64,000 nt of DNA from Sutterella sp. (GCF_030539355.1 NZ_JAUNSF010000001.1:84343-148342); one strand, 5' to 3'. Shown: positions 19,723 through 29,492, numbered from the stretch's first letter. The notes: generated by a model from the letters alone, not told the origin. Numbers and translations: made by a program.

Positions 19723-22700
19723 ATGTTTTCACGCTTTTTCATTGATCGCCCCGTCTTCTCGTGGGTGATCGCGATCGTGATCATGCTCGCGGGCATCCTG
19801 TCGATTGAGACGCTGCCTGTGAGTCAGTACCCGCAGATCGCGCCCCCGCAGGTGAGCATCACCGCGACCTACCCGGGCGCCTCGGCTTCCACGATTGAAA
19901 ACACCGTCACGCAGGTGATCGAGCAGAACATCACGGGTCTCGACGGTTACCTGTACATGAACTCGACCTCGGACTCCGCAGGCCGCATGAGCATCACGGT
20001 CACGTTCGAGGCCGGCACCGACCCTGACATGGCGCAGGTGCAGGTCCAGAACAAGATCCAGACCGCGCTCTCGAGTCTGCCGAATGTCGTGCAGCAGCTC
20101 GGCGTGACGATCCAGAAGACGTCGGCGAACTTCCTCATGGTCGTCGGCTTCATCAGCAAGGACGGCTCGCTCAACTCCGCTGACCTCGGCGACTTCCTCG
20201 TCGCCAACGTCGAGGAGCCGCTCGGCCGCGTCTCGGGCGTGGGCGAGGTGCAGGTGTTCGGTTCGTCCTACGCCATGCGCGTCTGGCTCGACCCGGACAA
20301 GCTCGATAAGTACGGCCTCGTGCCGAGCGACATCACCGCGGCGATCACGGCGCAGAACGCGCAGGTCTCCACGGGCTCGCTCGCCGGTCAGCCGACCGAC
20401 GGCAAGCAGGAGTTCACGGCGACGATCTCGTCCTCGAGCCTGCTCGCGACGCCTGAGGAATTCCGCAACATCCTGCTCAAGGTCACCGACGCCGGCGCGA
20501 ACGTCTATCTGCGCGACGTCGCCGAGGTGGGGCTCGGGCCGCAGTCCTACACCGCCTTCGGCACCTACAAAGGCATGCCCTCCTCGGGCATCGCCGTCAA
20601 GCTCGCCTCGGGCTCGAACGCCCTGGCGACCCAGGCCGCCGTGCTCGAGCGCATCGAGGAACTCCGCCCGCTCTTCCCCGAGAGCGTCGAGGCGGTCGTG
20701 CCGTTTGACACGACGCCGTTCGTCCGTGCCGCTCTGCACGAGGTCGTGAAGACCCTCGTCGAGGCCATCTTCCTCGTCGTGGTCGTGATGTACCTGTTCC
20801 TGCAGAACTGGCGCGCCACGATCATCCCGACCATCGCCGTCCCGGTGGTGCTGCTCGGCACCTTCGCCATGCTCGCCGCGACGGGCTCCTCGATCAACAT
20901 GCTGAGCATGTTCGCCATGGTGCTCGCTATCGGCCTGCTGGTGGACGACGCAATCGTGGTCGTGGAGAACGTCGAGCGCGTGATGCGCGAGGACGGCTCG
21001 AACGCGCATGACGCGACCGTCAAGTCCATGGGACAGATCACCGGCGCCCTCGTCGGCATCGCCATGGTGCTCTCGGCCGTGTTCATCCCGATGGCCTTCT
21101 TCGGCGGCTCCACGGGCGTCATCTACCGCCAGTTCTCGATCACGATCGTCTCGGCGATGGTGCTCTCGGTGGTGGTCGCCCTGACGCTCACCCCGTCGCT
21201 CTGCGCGAAGATCCTCAAGCCCATCAGCCACGAGCATCACATGGGCAAGGGCGGCTTCTTCGGCTGGTTCAACCGCGGCTTCGAGATCTTCACCGGCGCC
21301 TCGCGTGATTTCGTCGGGCTCTTCGTCCGTCACCCGCTCCTCACCTTCGTCGCCTACGCGGCCGTCATCGGCGGCATGCTCCTCGGCTTCATGAAGCTCC
21401 CCACGGGCTTCATGCCGGCCGAGGACCAGGGCGTGGCGCTCTTGACGATGCAGCTCCCGCAGGGCGCGACGATGGAGCGCACGGACCGTGAGGTCAAGCG
21501 TGTGCAGGCCTACCTTGAGAAGACCGAGGACGCGAACCTCGACTCGTTCTTCTGCGTGCGCGGCTTCTCGTTCGCCGGCTCGGGCCAGAACATGGCCCTC
21601 GGCTTCCTGAAGCTCAAGGACTGGGAGGAGCGTCCGAACGCCGACCAGAGCGTCGCCGCCATCCAAGGCCGCGCGATGGGCGCCTTCATGATGTCGCCTG
21701 AGTTCAAGAACGCGAGCACCTTCGTCTTCCCGCTGCCTTCCGTTCCGGAACTCGGCGTCGCCGACGGCTTCGACTTCTTCATCCAGGACCAGAAGGGCCA
21801 GGGTCACGCGAAGCTGATGGAGGTCCGCAACGCCTTCCTCGCCGCTGCGAACCAGGATCCGCGCCTCACGATGGTCCGCCACAACGGCATGGACGACACC
21901 GCGCAGATGGAGCTCAACCTCGACTACGAGAAGCTCTCCGCGCTCTCGCTCGACATCAGCTCGGTGAACTCCACGATCTCGACGGCCTTCGCCGGCACCT
22001 ACGTCAACGACTTCCTGGACCGCGCCCGAATCAAGCAGGTGTGGGTGCAGGGCAACCAGCCCTCCCGCATGCAGCCTGAGGATCTGATGAACTGGAAGGT
22101 CCGCAACACGAACGGCGAGATGGTGCCGATCGGCGCCTTCGCGACGACGAGCTGGGACTACGGCAGCCCCAACCTCGAGCGCTTCAACGGTCTCCCGTCG
22201 GTGAACATCCAGGGCTCGCCCGCCGCCGGCGTCTCCTCGGGTGACGCCATGAACGCGGTGCTCGAGATCGCCGAGCGCGTCTTCCCGCCCGGATACTCGA
22301 TCTCCTGGAACGGCGTCTCGTACCAGGAACGCCAGGCCGGCGAGCAGGAAGGCGCCCTCTACGCGATCTCCATCCTCGTGGTGTTCCTCTGCCTCGCGGC
22401 TCTGTATGAAAGCTGGTCCGTGCCTATCGCGGTTCTGCTCGTCATTCCGTGCGGCATCGTCGGCGCCTTCGGTCTCACGTGGCTCCTCGACATGAACAAC
22501 GACGTCTACTTCAAGGTGGGCATGCTCACCACGATGGGCCTCGTGTCGAAGAACGCGATTCTGATCGTCGAGTTTGCCAAGGCCCTCTACGACAATGGCG
22601 AGGACATCGTCCGCGCCGCGCTTCACGCCGTCGAGATGCGTCTGCGCCCGATTCTGATGACCTCGCTCGCCTTCGGTCTCGGCGTGCTGCCGCTCACGGT

Positions 22701-22941
22701 CGCGCACGGCGCGGGCTCGGGCGCCCAGAACGCCATCGGCGTGGGCGTGTTGGGCGGCATGATCACGGGCACGGTGCTCTGCGTCATGTTCGTCCCGGCC
22801 TTCTTCGTCTACATCACGAAGATCGCGAGCTTCTTCTCCGGCGGCCCGAAGAAGGGCCCGACGCCTCCGGCTCCCGAGCCCGAGGCCGAGCCCAAGGCTG
22901 AGACCCAGCCCGTCGTCGAGGAGAAACCCGTCACGGCCTGA
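19723..22941 (+). CDS. RND multidrug efflux inner-membrane transporter (HAE1 family)
   Basis: Proton-driven trimeric pump of 1072 residues. The N-terminus FSRFFIDRPVFSWVIAIVIM is the family signature. Large periplasmic loops follow TM1 and TM7. The TM4 motif GLLVDDAIVVVENVERVM supplies the paired aspartates of the proton relay, and FIPMAFFGGSTG follows. The C-terminal tail is Pro/Glu-rich and cytoplasmic. It is 18 bases after the adaptor gene and is AcrB/MexB-like, so hydrophobic drugs, bile salts or similar amphiphiles are likely substrates (inference from family). Confidence 0.95.
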   Translation: MFSRFFIDRPVFSWVIAIVIMLAGILSIETLPVSQYPQIAPPQVSITATYPGASASTIENTVTQVIEQNITGLDGYLYMNSTSDSAGRMSITVTFEAGTDPDMAQVQVQNKIQTALSSLPNVVQQLGVTIQKTSANFLMVVGFISKDGSLNSADLGDFLVANVEEPLGRVSGVGEVQVFGSSYAMRVWLDPDKLDKYGLVPSDITAAITAQNAQVSTGSLAGQPTDGKQEFTATISSSSLLATPEEFRNILLKVTDAGANVYLRDVAEVGLGPQSYTAFGTYKGMPSSGIAVKLASGSNALATQAAVLERIEELRPLFPESVEAVVPFDTTPFVRAALHEVVKTLVEAIFLVVVVMYLFLQNWRATIIPTIAVPVVLLGTFAMLAATGSSINMLSMFAMVLAIGLLVDDAIVVVENVERVMREDGSNAHDATVKSMGQITGALVGIAMVLSAVFIPMAFFGGSTGVIYRQFSITIVSAMVLSVVVALTLTPSLCAKILKPISHEHHMGKGGFFGWFNRGFEIFTGASRDFVGLFVRHPLLTFVAYAAVIGGMLLGFMKLPTGFMPAEDQGVALLTMQLPQGATMERTDREVKRVQAYLEKTEDANLDSFFCVRGFSFAGSGQNMALGFLKLKDWEERPNADQSVAAIQGRAMGAFMMSPEFKNASTFVFPLPSVPELGVADGFDFFIQDQKGQGHAKLMEVRNAFLAAANQDPRLTMVRHNGMDDTAQMELNLDYEKLSALSLDISSVNSTISTAFAGTYVNDFLDRARIKQVWVQGNQPSRMQPEDLMNWKVRNTNGEMVPIGAFATTSWDYGSPNLERFNGLPSVNIQGSPAAGVSSGDAMNAVLEIAERVFPPGYSISWNGVSYQERQAGEQEGALYAISILVVFLCLAALYESWSVPIAVLLVIPCGIVGAFGLTWLLDMNNDVYFKVGMLTTMGLVSKNAILIVEFAKALYDNGEDIVRAALHAVEMRLRPILMTSLAFGLGVLPLTVAHGAGSGAQNAIGVGVLGGMITGTVLCVMFVPAFFVYITKIASFFSGGPKKGPTPPAPEPEAEPKAETQPVVEEKPVTA

Positions 22942-22968
22942 TAGAGCCTGAAACTTCAAGCAGAAGCG

Positions 22969-23010
22969 GATCCGCCCCGCCCGGGGAAAGACCCCGGGCG
23001 GCGCAGGATC
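22969..23010 (+). other. Intercistronic hairpin in the RND operon
   Basis: CGCCCGGGG (22978-22986) pairs with CCCCGGGCG (22992-23000), nested inside a GGATCC...GGATCC outer pair. No T-tract follows directly. It lies in the 132-base pump-channel gap and may stabilise the upstream mRNA or attenuate expression of the channel gene. Confidence 0.5.
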
Positions 23011-23073
23011 CCCCAGAAAGAAACGCCTCATTTTTTCTATGGAGCCCGTTCCGAAGGTGAACGGGAACGCAAC

Positions 23074-24507
23074 ATGAAGAAATTTCTCCCTGTCCTGCCG
23101 CTCGTCGCCGCGCTCGCGCTCACGGGCTGCGTGAACCTCGCGCCCGACTACGAGCGTCCCGCCGCGCCCGTCGCGGAGCAGTGGCCGATGGGCGAGTCGT
23201 ACCAGGCCGGCGAAATCAAGCGCCAGGCGCTCCCGAAGTGGGAGGAGTTCGTGCTCGACGAGCGCCTGAAGCAGGTCATCCGCCTCGCGCTCGAGAACAA
23301 CCGCGATCTGCGCATCACGGCGCTCAACGTCGAGGTGGCCCGCGCGGCCTACGGCGTGCAGCGCGCCGACCTGATGCCGACCGTCGCCGCGGCCGCCCAG
23401 AACGCGGTCTCGCACTACGAGTCGACCTCGCGCACGTCGCACGCCTACTCCGCGTCGCTCGCCATGTCGAGCTACGAGATCGACTTCTTCGGCCGTGTGA
23501 GGAACCTCACCGAGCAGGCCCTGCAGGCTTACCTGCAGAGCGAGGACGCCCAGCGCACCGCGCAGGGCTCGCTCATCGCCGAGGTGATCAACGCCTGGCT
23601 CACGCTCGGCGCCGACCGCGCGCAGCTTGAGCTCCAGAAGGAGACCCTGGCGAGCCAGGAGGAGAGCTTCCGCCTGGTCGAGGAGAGCTACAAGTACGGC
23701 GCCGCGAGCCAGCTCGAGCTCGAGCAGTCCCGTCAGACGACGGCCGCCGCCCGTGCGGCGATCGCCTCCTACATCCGCGCCGTCGCGCAGGACCAGAACG
23801 CGCTTGAGCTCCTCGCGGGCACCAAGATCGACGAGAGCCTGCTGCCGACGACGCTCACGCTCTCCGCGACGCTTCCCGCGTACCTCCCCGAGGGACTGCC
23901 GAGCGAAGTGCTCCTCAACCGTCCTGACATCATGAGCGCCGAGCGCGGCATGATCGCCGCCAACGCCTACATCGGCGTCGCCCGCGCGGCCTTCTTCCCG
24001 AGCATCTCGCTCACGGGCAGCCTCGGCAGCCAGTCGACGTCGCTCTCCGACCTCTTCGGCAACGGCTCGGGCTTCTGGGCCTTCACGCCGAGCGTGTCGC
24101 TCCCGCTCTTCACCGGCGGCGCGAACCTTGCGAACCTGCAGTCGGCTGCGGCTCAGGAACGCATCGCCGCGGCGACCTACGAGCAGACGATCCAGTCCGC
24201 GTTCCGCGAAGTGGCCGATGCGCTCGCCACCGAGGGCACGATCGAGCGTGAGCTCAAGGCCCGTACCGAGTACGCCGATGCCGCCTCGAAGGCCTTCGAG
24301 CTCTCGAGCTCGCGCTACAAGCACGGCGCCGCGGCCTACACCGAGGTGCTCGACGCGCAGCGCACGAAGGTCTCCGCCCAGCAGGCGCTCATCACCACCC
24401 AGCTTTCGCGCGCCGCGAGCTTCGTGACCCTCTACAAGGTCCTGGGCGGCGGCACCGAGGTCGCCAACCCCGGTGCTGACGTGCCGAAGGTCGGGGTGTT
24501 CAAGTGA
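23074..24507 (+). CDS. Outer-membrane efflux channel lipoprotein (NodT/OprM type)
   Basis: TolC-like channel that completes the tripartite pump. The length is 477 residues. The lipobox is LTGC (Cys about residue 19), followed by the typical NLAPDYERPAAPVAEQW. Two OEP repeats are rich in Ala/Gln/Glu helices. The conserved LLNRPDIMSAERGMIAAN segment is near residue 280 and KHGAAAYTEVLDAQR near the end. Its stop codon overlaps the start of the TetR gene by 4 bases. Confidence 0.94.
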   Translation: MKKFLPVLPLVAALALTGCVNLAPDYERPAAPVAEQWPMGESYQAGEIKRQALPKWEEFVLDERLKQVIRLALENNRDLRITALNVEVARAAYGVQRADLMPTVAAAAQNAVSHYESTSRTSHAYSASLAMSSYEIDFFGRVRNLTEQALQAYLQSEDAQRTAQGSLIAEVINAWLTLGADRAQLELQKETLASQEESFRLVEESYKYGAASQLELEQSRQTTAAARAAIASYIRAVAQDQNALELLAGTKIDESLLPTTLTLSATLPAYLPEGLPSEVLLNRPDIMSAERGMIAANAYIGVARAAFFPSISLTGSLGSQSTSLSDLFGNGSGFWAFTPSVSLPLFTGGANLANLQSAAAQERIAAATYEQTIQSAFREVADALATEGTIERELKARTEYADAASKAFELSSSRYKHGAAAYTEVLDAQRTKVSAQQALITTQLSRAASFVTLYKVLGGGTEVANPGADVPKVGVFK

Positions 24508-25169
24508 GCCGCGAAGCGGCGGGACGTTCGATCGTGGAGCAGCATCGCGAGGAAATCGTCGATGCTGCCGAGCGCTGCGTGCGTGAGCGGGGCCTCCATC
24601 AGCTGAAGCTCCGCGACATTGCCCGCGAAAGCGGCAAGAGCCTCGGCACCCTCTACAACTACTTCCAGAACAAGGAGGCGATTGTGGAGGCGCTCGTGGA
24701 GCGCCAGACGGAGCGCTTCATCGCCGTGGCGACGAGCATCACCGAGCCCGTGCCCGGCGAGAGCCAGGAGGAGCGCATCACGCGCGAAGTCTCCTCGCTC
24801 GTCGACGCGTACATGGATGCGGAGGCGATGCGGGTCTCGATCTCGATCGCGAGCGAGGCGCTCGTGAACCCGAGGGTCTTCGAGATCCACAACGCCGCCA
24901 ACCGCCGCATCTGCGACTACGTGATCAACCTCTTCCGCAGCAACAGCAAGTGCGGTCCCTCAGGCGGGACCGACGAGGAGGTCGAGGCGAGCTTCGTCAT
25001 CGTGCGCGCCTTCCTCGAGGGCATGCGCGGCGCGATCGTCTTCAACCCGGGCCTTGACCGGGAGATCATCCGCTCGTTCATGATCGAGCGTCTCACGGTG
25101 CTCTGGCACTGGGACATTGCCAAGGTGAGCGGCAAGACGATTCAGGACGTGTTCGGTCCCCTTGACTGA
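24504..25169 (+). CDS. TetR/AcrR-family regulator of the RND operon
   Basis: A 221-residue regulator. The N-terminal HTH matches TetR (LRDIARESGKSLGTLYNYFQNKEAIVEALV, residues about 33-62), followed by an all-helical ligand domain. The start is GTG at 24504, overlapping the channel gene's stop as GTGA, so it is translationally coupled and autoregulated if it binds the operon promoter. The TGAAC-N4-GTTCA dyads before the adaptor gene are its likely operators (inference). Confidence 0.9.
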   Translation: MSREAAGRSIVEQHREEIVDAAERCVRERGLHQLKLRDIARESGKSLGTLYNYFQNKEAIVEALVERQTERFIAVATSITEPVPGESQEERITREVSSLVDAYMDAEAMRVSISIASEALVNPRVFEIHNAANRRICDYVINLFRSNSKCGPSGGTDEEVEASFVIVRAFLEGMRGAIVFNPGLDREIIRSFMIERLTVLWHWDIAKVSGKTIQDVFGPLD

Positions 25170-25196
25170 AGGCTCAGGGAAAGCTGAGACAAAATG

Positions 25197-25237
25197 AAGA
25201 CCCCGCCGGGATTTTTGCCTGACGGGGTCTTTTTTTC
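25197..25237. terminator. Bidirectional terminator between the tetR and degP-like genes
   Basis: AAGACCCCG (25197-25205) pairs with CGGGGTCTT (25223-25231), followed by a T run to 25236 on the plus strand. The AAAA run at 25191 serves the minus strand weakly. Confidence 0.85.
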
Positions 25238-25284
25238 AAAGGGGCGGCCCGCAGGGCCGCCCTGACCTTCACGTACTGAGCCGA

Positions 25285-26709
25285 TTACTTCTTCTCAGCC
25301 GGGAACTTCACCGGGATGAAGATGCGGCCGCCGTTGCGCTGCACGAGGAGCAGCACCGAGTCGGACTCGCAGGCCTTCCTCAGGTCGGCGCCGGACTTGA
25401 GCAGCTTGCCGTTGGCGCTCACGAGGATGTCGCCCTGCATGATGCCGAGGGAGCTCGCGAACTTGCCCACCTTCGTGACGAGCAGACCCGAGGTCTCGGC
25501 CTCGCGGCTCTCGTCCTCGGTGAGCGTGCGCGCCTCGATGCCGAGACGGTGGCCGGCCGCAGCCGCGGCGGAGCCGCTGCCGGAGGTCTTGGCGTTCGGG
25601 TTCGTGCCGATCGTGATGCCGACCTTCTGCTCCTTCTTGTCACGCACGATCGTGAGCTCGGCCTTCGTGCCCGGGCGGATCGAGCTCACGAGCATCGGGA
25701 GCGACACGGAGCTCGTGACCTTGCGGCCGTTGAGCGCGGTGATCACGTCGCCTTCCTTGAGACCGGCCTTCTCGGCGGGGCTGCCCTTCTCGACCTTGGT
25801 GACGAGCGCCCCTTCGGGAGTCTTCAGGCCGAAGCTGTCGGCGAGCTCCTGCGTGAGCTGCTGGATGTAGACGCCGACGTAGCCGCGCGTGACGTGGCCG
25901 TCCTCGACGAGCTGGTTCTTGATCTGCATCGCGAGGTCGATCGGGATCGCGAACGAGAGGCCCATGAAGCCGCCCGACGTGGAGAAGATCTGGGAGTTGA
26001 TGCCCACGACCTCGCCGGCCATGTTGAAGAGCGGGCCGCCCGAGTTGCCCGGGTTCACCGCGACGTCGGTCTGGATGAAGGGCACGTACTGGTCGCTCGG
26101 CAGGTTGCGCGAGAGCGCGGAGACGATGCCGGCGGTGACGGTGTTGTCGAGGCCGAACGGGCTGCCGATGGCGGCCACCCACTCGCCGACGCGCAGCTTG
26201 CTCGAGTCGCCGATGCGCAGGACGTGGAGGTCCTTGGCGTCGATCTTCACGACGGCGATGTCGGTCTGCTTGTCGGTGCCGAGGACCTTGCCCTCGAACT
26301 CACGCTTGTCGGTGAGGCGCACGACGATCTTGTCGGCGCCCTCGACCACGTGGGCGTTCGTCATGATCAGGCCGTCGGAGCTGATGATGAAGCCCGAGCC
26401 GGTGCCCTTCTGCTCGGGGATCTCCTGGTCGCCGCCGAACGGGAACGGGAAGCCGAAGCGGCGCAGCAGCTCCGAGGAGCGCTCGTCCATGCCCGGGATG
26501 CCGAAGGGGTTCGCCACGGTGCGGGCGTTCTTGGTGACGGCGATGTTGACGACGCCTGCGCCGTTGTCCTCGACGAGCTTGACGAAGTCAGGCAGCTGCG
26601 CGACGGCCTGCTGCGGCGCGTCGGCGGCCGCGGCGGGAGCGGCGGTGAGGGGGCCCGTGAAAAGCAGCGCCGCGGCGACTGCGGCGGCGAGAGAGGTCTT
26701 GGAAAGCAT
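25285..26709 (-). CDS. Do/HtrA-family periplasmic serine protease
   Basis: DegP/MucD-like protease-chaperone of 474 residues that degrades misfolded envelope proteins. A Sec signal peptide (MLSKTSLAAAVAAALLFTG...) is followed by a trypsin-like domain with triad His (IMTNAHVVEG), Asp (TDIAVVKI) and Ser (NPGNSGGPLFN). Two PDZ domains follow (YVGVYIQQLTQELADSFGL and the C-terminal LLVTKVGKFASSLGI region). It lies 175 bases downstream of the histidine kinase on the same strand, suggesting a stress regulon of signal system plus protease. Confidence 0.95.
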   Translation of the reverse strand: MLSKTSLAAAVAAALLFTGPLTAAPAAAADAPQQAVAQLPDFVKLVEDNGAGVVNIAVTKNARTVANPFGIPGMDERSSELLRRFGFPFPFGGDQEIPEQKGTGSGFIISSDGLIMTNAHVVEGADKIVVRLTDKREFEGKVLGTDKQTDIAVVKIDAKDLHVLRIGDSSKLRVGEWVAAIGSPFGLDNTVTAGIVSALSRNLPSDQYVPFIQTDVAVNPGNSGGPLFNMAGEVVGINSQIFSTSGGFMGLSFAIPIDLAMQIKNQLVEDGHVTRGYVGVYIQQLTQELADSFGLKTPEGALVTKVEKGSPAEKAGLKEGDVITALNGRKVTSSVSLPMLVSSIRPGTKAELTIVRDKKEQKVGITIGTNPNAKTSGSGSAAAAAGHRLGIEARTLTEDESREAETSGLLVTKVGKFASSLGIMQGDILVSANGKLLKSGADLRKACESDSVLLLVQRNGGRIFIPVKFPAEKK

Positions 26710-26884
26710 CAGTGAATGGTCCTTGGGCGGAAATGTCTCCGCGCGGGGCGACAGGCCGGGTCGTGCGGAGTTGCGTGTGACTCAATTACCCGAAACTCTA
26801 GCCCAACAGCGGGCAAGGGGAGGAAACGCCGTCGTAAAGCGTGTTGTGGCGACGTTAAATTTGTAACAGAGCGGACAGTCCAAC

Positions 26885-28228
26885 TCAGTTCTGGCGCGGC
26901 AGCGACGCGCCGAGCGGCGGGAACTCGAGGCGGAAGGTCGTGCCGCGGCCGTCGAGGCCGTCCTCGATGCGGATGGTTCCGTGGTGGATGTCCACGATGC
27001 GCTTGACGATCGCAAGGCCGAGGCCGGTGCCGGAGGTCTTGGTGCCGAGCGCGCGGTAGAAGCGGTCGAAGACGCGCTCGCGCTCCTCGGGGGCGATGCC
27101 CGGGCCGTTGTCGCTCACGCGCACGACGGAGAGCCCGTTCTCGCTCGCCGTGGAGAGCTCGATGCGGCCGTCCTCGGGCGTGTAGCGGATTGCGTTGTCC
27201 GTGAGGTTCGTCACCATCAGGCGGATCGCGTCCTCCATGCCGTCGATCGAGGCGGCGCCGGGCGCGGCGGTGATCGTGATGCGCTTCTGCGCGGCGATCG
27301 GCGTCATGTCCTCGCGGACGCTCTCAATCAACTCAGCGAGGTTGATGGTCGTCATGGGCTTCTTCGAGGCGTCCGGGTCGAGGCGGGCGATCGTGAGGAG
27401 CTGCTGCACGAGGCGCGTGGCGCGGTTGATGCCTTCGTTCAGCCTCGCGAAGCACTTCTGCTGCGCCTCCGGGGTCTTCGCGCGCTGCGCGAGCTGGACC
27501 TGGAGCTTCAGGGCCGTGAGCGGCGTTCTCAGCTCGTGCGCCGCGTCGGACGCAAAGCGCTGCTGCGCGGAGAGCGACTCGGCGAGGCGTTTCAGAAGAT
27601 CGTTCACCGCGGTGACGAGCGCGGCGAGCTCCGTGGGCAGGCCCTTGGTCGACAAGGGCTCGAGCGACGTGGGCGAGCGGCGCGCGACCGAGCGCGCGGT
27701 CTTCTCGAGCGGCGCGAGACCGCTTCCCACCACGATCCAGACGGCGATCGCGATGAAGGGAAGGAGCAGCAGGAGCGGCTGCAGGATGCGGAAGGCGGCG
27801 GTCGCGGCGAGCGACGTGCGGATCCGCATGTCCTGGCCCACGGTGATCACGAGCGGACCCGCGGCCACCGAGTAGGTGCGCCAGTTCTTTCCCTCGACCT
27901 GCGTCAGGCTGAAGCCCGGTCCCTCGGGGAGCGGCATCATGGGGGTGTTCTCGCGCTGCCAGAGCGAGTTGTTCTCCGAGTCGTAGACCTGCACGATGAT
28001 GCGGTAGCTCGGCGTGTCGCCCACGATCGTCAGATGCGTGGGCGCCTCGAACGGCATGCTGTCGCGCGCCGAGGCGGCGAGCGACTCGGCCGTCTCGCGC
28101 AGATGCGCGTCAAGGAACTCGTTGAACTCGGCCTGCGCCGAGAAGAACGTGGCGGCGGCCGCCGAGAAACCGGCGGCCAGCAGCGCCGCGAGCAGCGTGA
28201 AGAGGAGCTTCCTGCGGATGGAGTGCAT
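26885..28228 (-). CDS. Sensor histidine kinase (QseC/PmrB-like)
   Basis: A 447-residue inner-membrane kinase. TM1 is near residues 9-28, a periplasmic sensor of about 115 residues follows, and TM2 is near 146-170 (LLLLLPFIAIAVWIVVGSGL). The phospho-acceptor helix is FASDAAHELRTPLTALK. The ATPase region has an N-box (LTDNAIRYTP), G1 (DNGPGI) and G2 (GTGLGLAIV). It follows the response regulator after 50 bases. The sensor domain shows no obvious metal or heme motif, so the stimulus is unknown. Confidence 0.93.
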   Translation of the reverse strand: MHSIRRKLLFTLLAALLAAGFSAAAATFFSAQAEFNEFLDAHLRETAESLAASARDSMPFEAPTHLTIVGDTPSYRIIVQVYDSENNSLWQRENTPMMPLPEGPGFSLTQVEGKNWRTYSVAAGPLVITVGQDMRIRTSLAATAAFRILQPLLLLLPFIAIAVWIVVGSGLAPLEKTARSVARRSPTSLEPLSTKGLPTELAALVTAVNDLLKRLAESLSAQQRFASDAAHELRTPLTALKLQVQLAQRAKTPEAQQKCFARLNEGINRATRLVQQLLTIARLDPDASKKPMTTINLAELIESVREDMTPIAAQKRITITAAPGAASIDGMEDAIRLMVTNLTDNAIRYTPEDGRIELSTASENGLSVVRVSDNGPGIAPEERERVFDRFYRALGTKTSGTGLGLAIVKRIVDIHHGTIRIEDGLDGRGTTFRLEFPPLGASLPRQN

Positions 28229-28278
28229 GCTTGCGGGAGAAGAATCGGGTGGGGGACTGCCGGAGGAGAGCCCGGGTA

Positions 28279-28935
28279 TCAGGTCTCAAGCAGGTAGCCC
28301 ACGCCGCGCACGGTCTTGATCGCGCTGTCGGAGAGCTTCTTGCGCAGATGGTGGATGTGTACCTCGATCGCGTTCGAGCCGACGGTGTTCTCCCAGTTGT
28401 AGAGCTTCTCCTCCAACTGCGAGCGGCTCCAGACGACGCCCTGGCGCTCGGCGAGGGCGGCGAGGAGCGCGTACTCCTTGCTTGAGAGAATCACCGGCTC
28501 GCCGCGGTAGGTCACCTCGCGGGTGGCGGGCGAGATCTTCAGTTCGCCGCGCTCGATCACGGGGTCGGCGCGGCCGGCGGAGCGGCGCAGCAGCGCGCGG
28601 ATGCGCGCGGAGAGCTCGTCGAGGTCATAGGGCTTCACGAGGTAGTCGTCGGCGCCCGTGTCAAGGCCGAGGATGCGGTCGTCGACCGTGTCGCGCGCCG
28701 TGGTGACGAGCACCGGCGTCGGATTGCGGCGGGCGCGCATCTCGCGGAGCACCTGCAGGCCGTCCTTGCCGGGGAGCCCCAGGTCAAGGATGACGAGCGA
28801 GAAGGGGGTGGTGTTGAGCGCGAGAAGCGCGGAGTTGCCGTCACGGACCCAGTCGATCGCGTGGCCCTCGGATTCAAGGCCGGCGACGACGCTTTCGCCG
28901 ATCATGTCATCGTCTTCAACGAGCAGGATTCTCAT
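28279..28935 (-). CDS. OmpR-family response regulator
   Basis: A 218-residue two-component regulator. The receiver domain has the acidic pair LVEDDD near the N-terminus, phospho-acceptor Asp51 (VILDLGLPG) and the Lys near residue 101 (DDYLVKPYDLDE). The winged-helix DNA-binding domain ends VRGVGYLLET. The closest pattern is QseB/PmrA. Its ATG overlaps the stop of the upstream membrane-protein gene by 3 bases, so all are probably one operon with the kinase and protease. Confidence 0.95.
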   Translation of the reverse strand: MRILLVEDDDMIGESVVAGLESEGHAIDWVRDGNSALLALNTTPFSLVILDLGLPGKDGLQVLREMRARRNPTPVLVTTARDTVDDRILGLDTGADDYLVKPYDLDELSARIRALLRRSAGRADPVIERGELKISPATREVTYRGEPVILSSKEYALLAALAERQGVVWSRSQLEEKLYNWENTVGSNAIEVHIHHLRKKLSDSAIKTVRGVGYLLET

Positions 28936-29492
28936 GATGGTGTATCAAAGCGGTGAAACTGGCGCTCAAGCACGATCCTTGCCACCTCAGCGATGACAAG
29001 CGAAAGGGCGATGAGGCCGTAGAGGATGGGCTGGGCAGCCCCGCGGTTCCCCGGGCCGAAGCAGTGCTCCATGACACCCGCGGCGACGGCCGCGCCGGCG
29101 AAGGCGCCGACGAGCGATCCCGCCGCGAGCGCGGGGCAGAGGCGACTCAGGCTCATGCCCCGGCGGGCCGCGGCGCCGGTGAGGTCCCAGCGGAAAAGTT
29201 GAATCGATTGTAACCCGATGGTCGCGAGGCAAGGAAAGCGGTCAAACGCGTTTTCAAGCCGTGCGGGGAGGCGCCTCTCCGTCACCCCGGGGGCGTCGAG
29301 GTGCGCGAGATCGTAGTGAAGACGGAGCATGTCGCGGCACCAGCCGCCCGCGGCCGCCGCGCAGGCGAGCCCGATGAACGGGGCCGGGAGCGCCCAGGAG
29401 ACGACGCCCGCGGCGAGCGCGCCGAAACCTGGTGATACGAAAGCGGCGAAAAATACAATCGGGATGCCGCCGGCCAGAGAAACTAAATCCAT
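28932..29492 (-). CDS. Hypothetical membrane protein heading the two-component operon
   Basis: A 186-residue protein I do not recognise. Hydrophobic segments are near residues 4-26, 28-48, 125-150 and 157-176, so about four transmembrane helices are likely. The middle part contains YDLAHLDAPGVTERRLPARL and an isolated CFGPGN. The ATG at 29492 was chosen as the first Met before the hydrophobic start. The stop overlaps the response regulator start, so translation is coupled. A role as a sensor accessory is possible but unproven. Confidence 0.6.
   Translation of the reverse strand: MDLVSLAGGIPIVFFAAFVSPGFGALAAGVVSWALPAPFIGLACAAAAGGWCRDMLRLHYDLAHLDAPGVTERRLPARLENAFDRFPCLATIGLQSIQLFRWDLTGAAARRGMSLSRLCPALAAGSLVGAFAGAAVAAGVMEHCFGPGNRGAAQPILYGLIALSLVIAEVARIVLERQFHRFDTPS

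Noticed and set aside
19729-24324. A 1531-codon open frame on the minus strand opposite the RND pump and channel genes
   Set aside because: It is antisense to clearly conserved proteins, has His/Arg/Glu-rich composition typical of reversed GC-rich codons, and shows no family motif.
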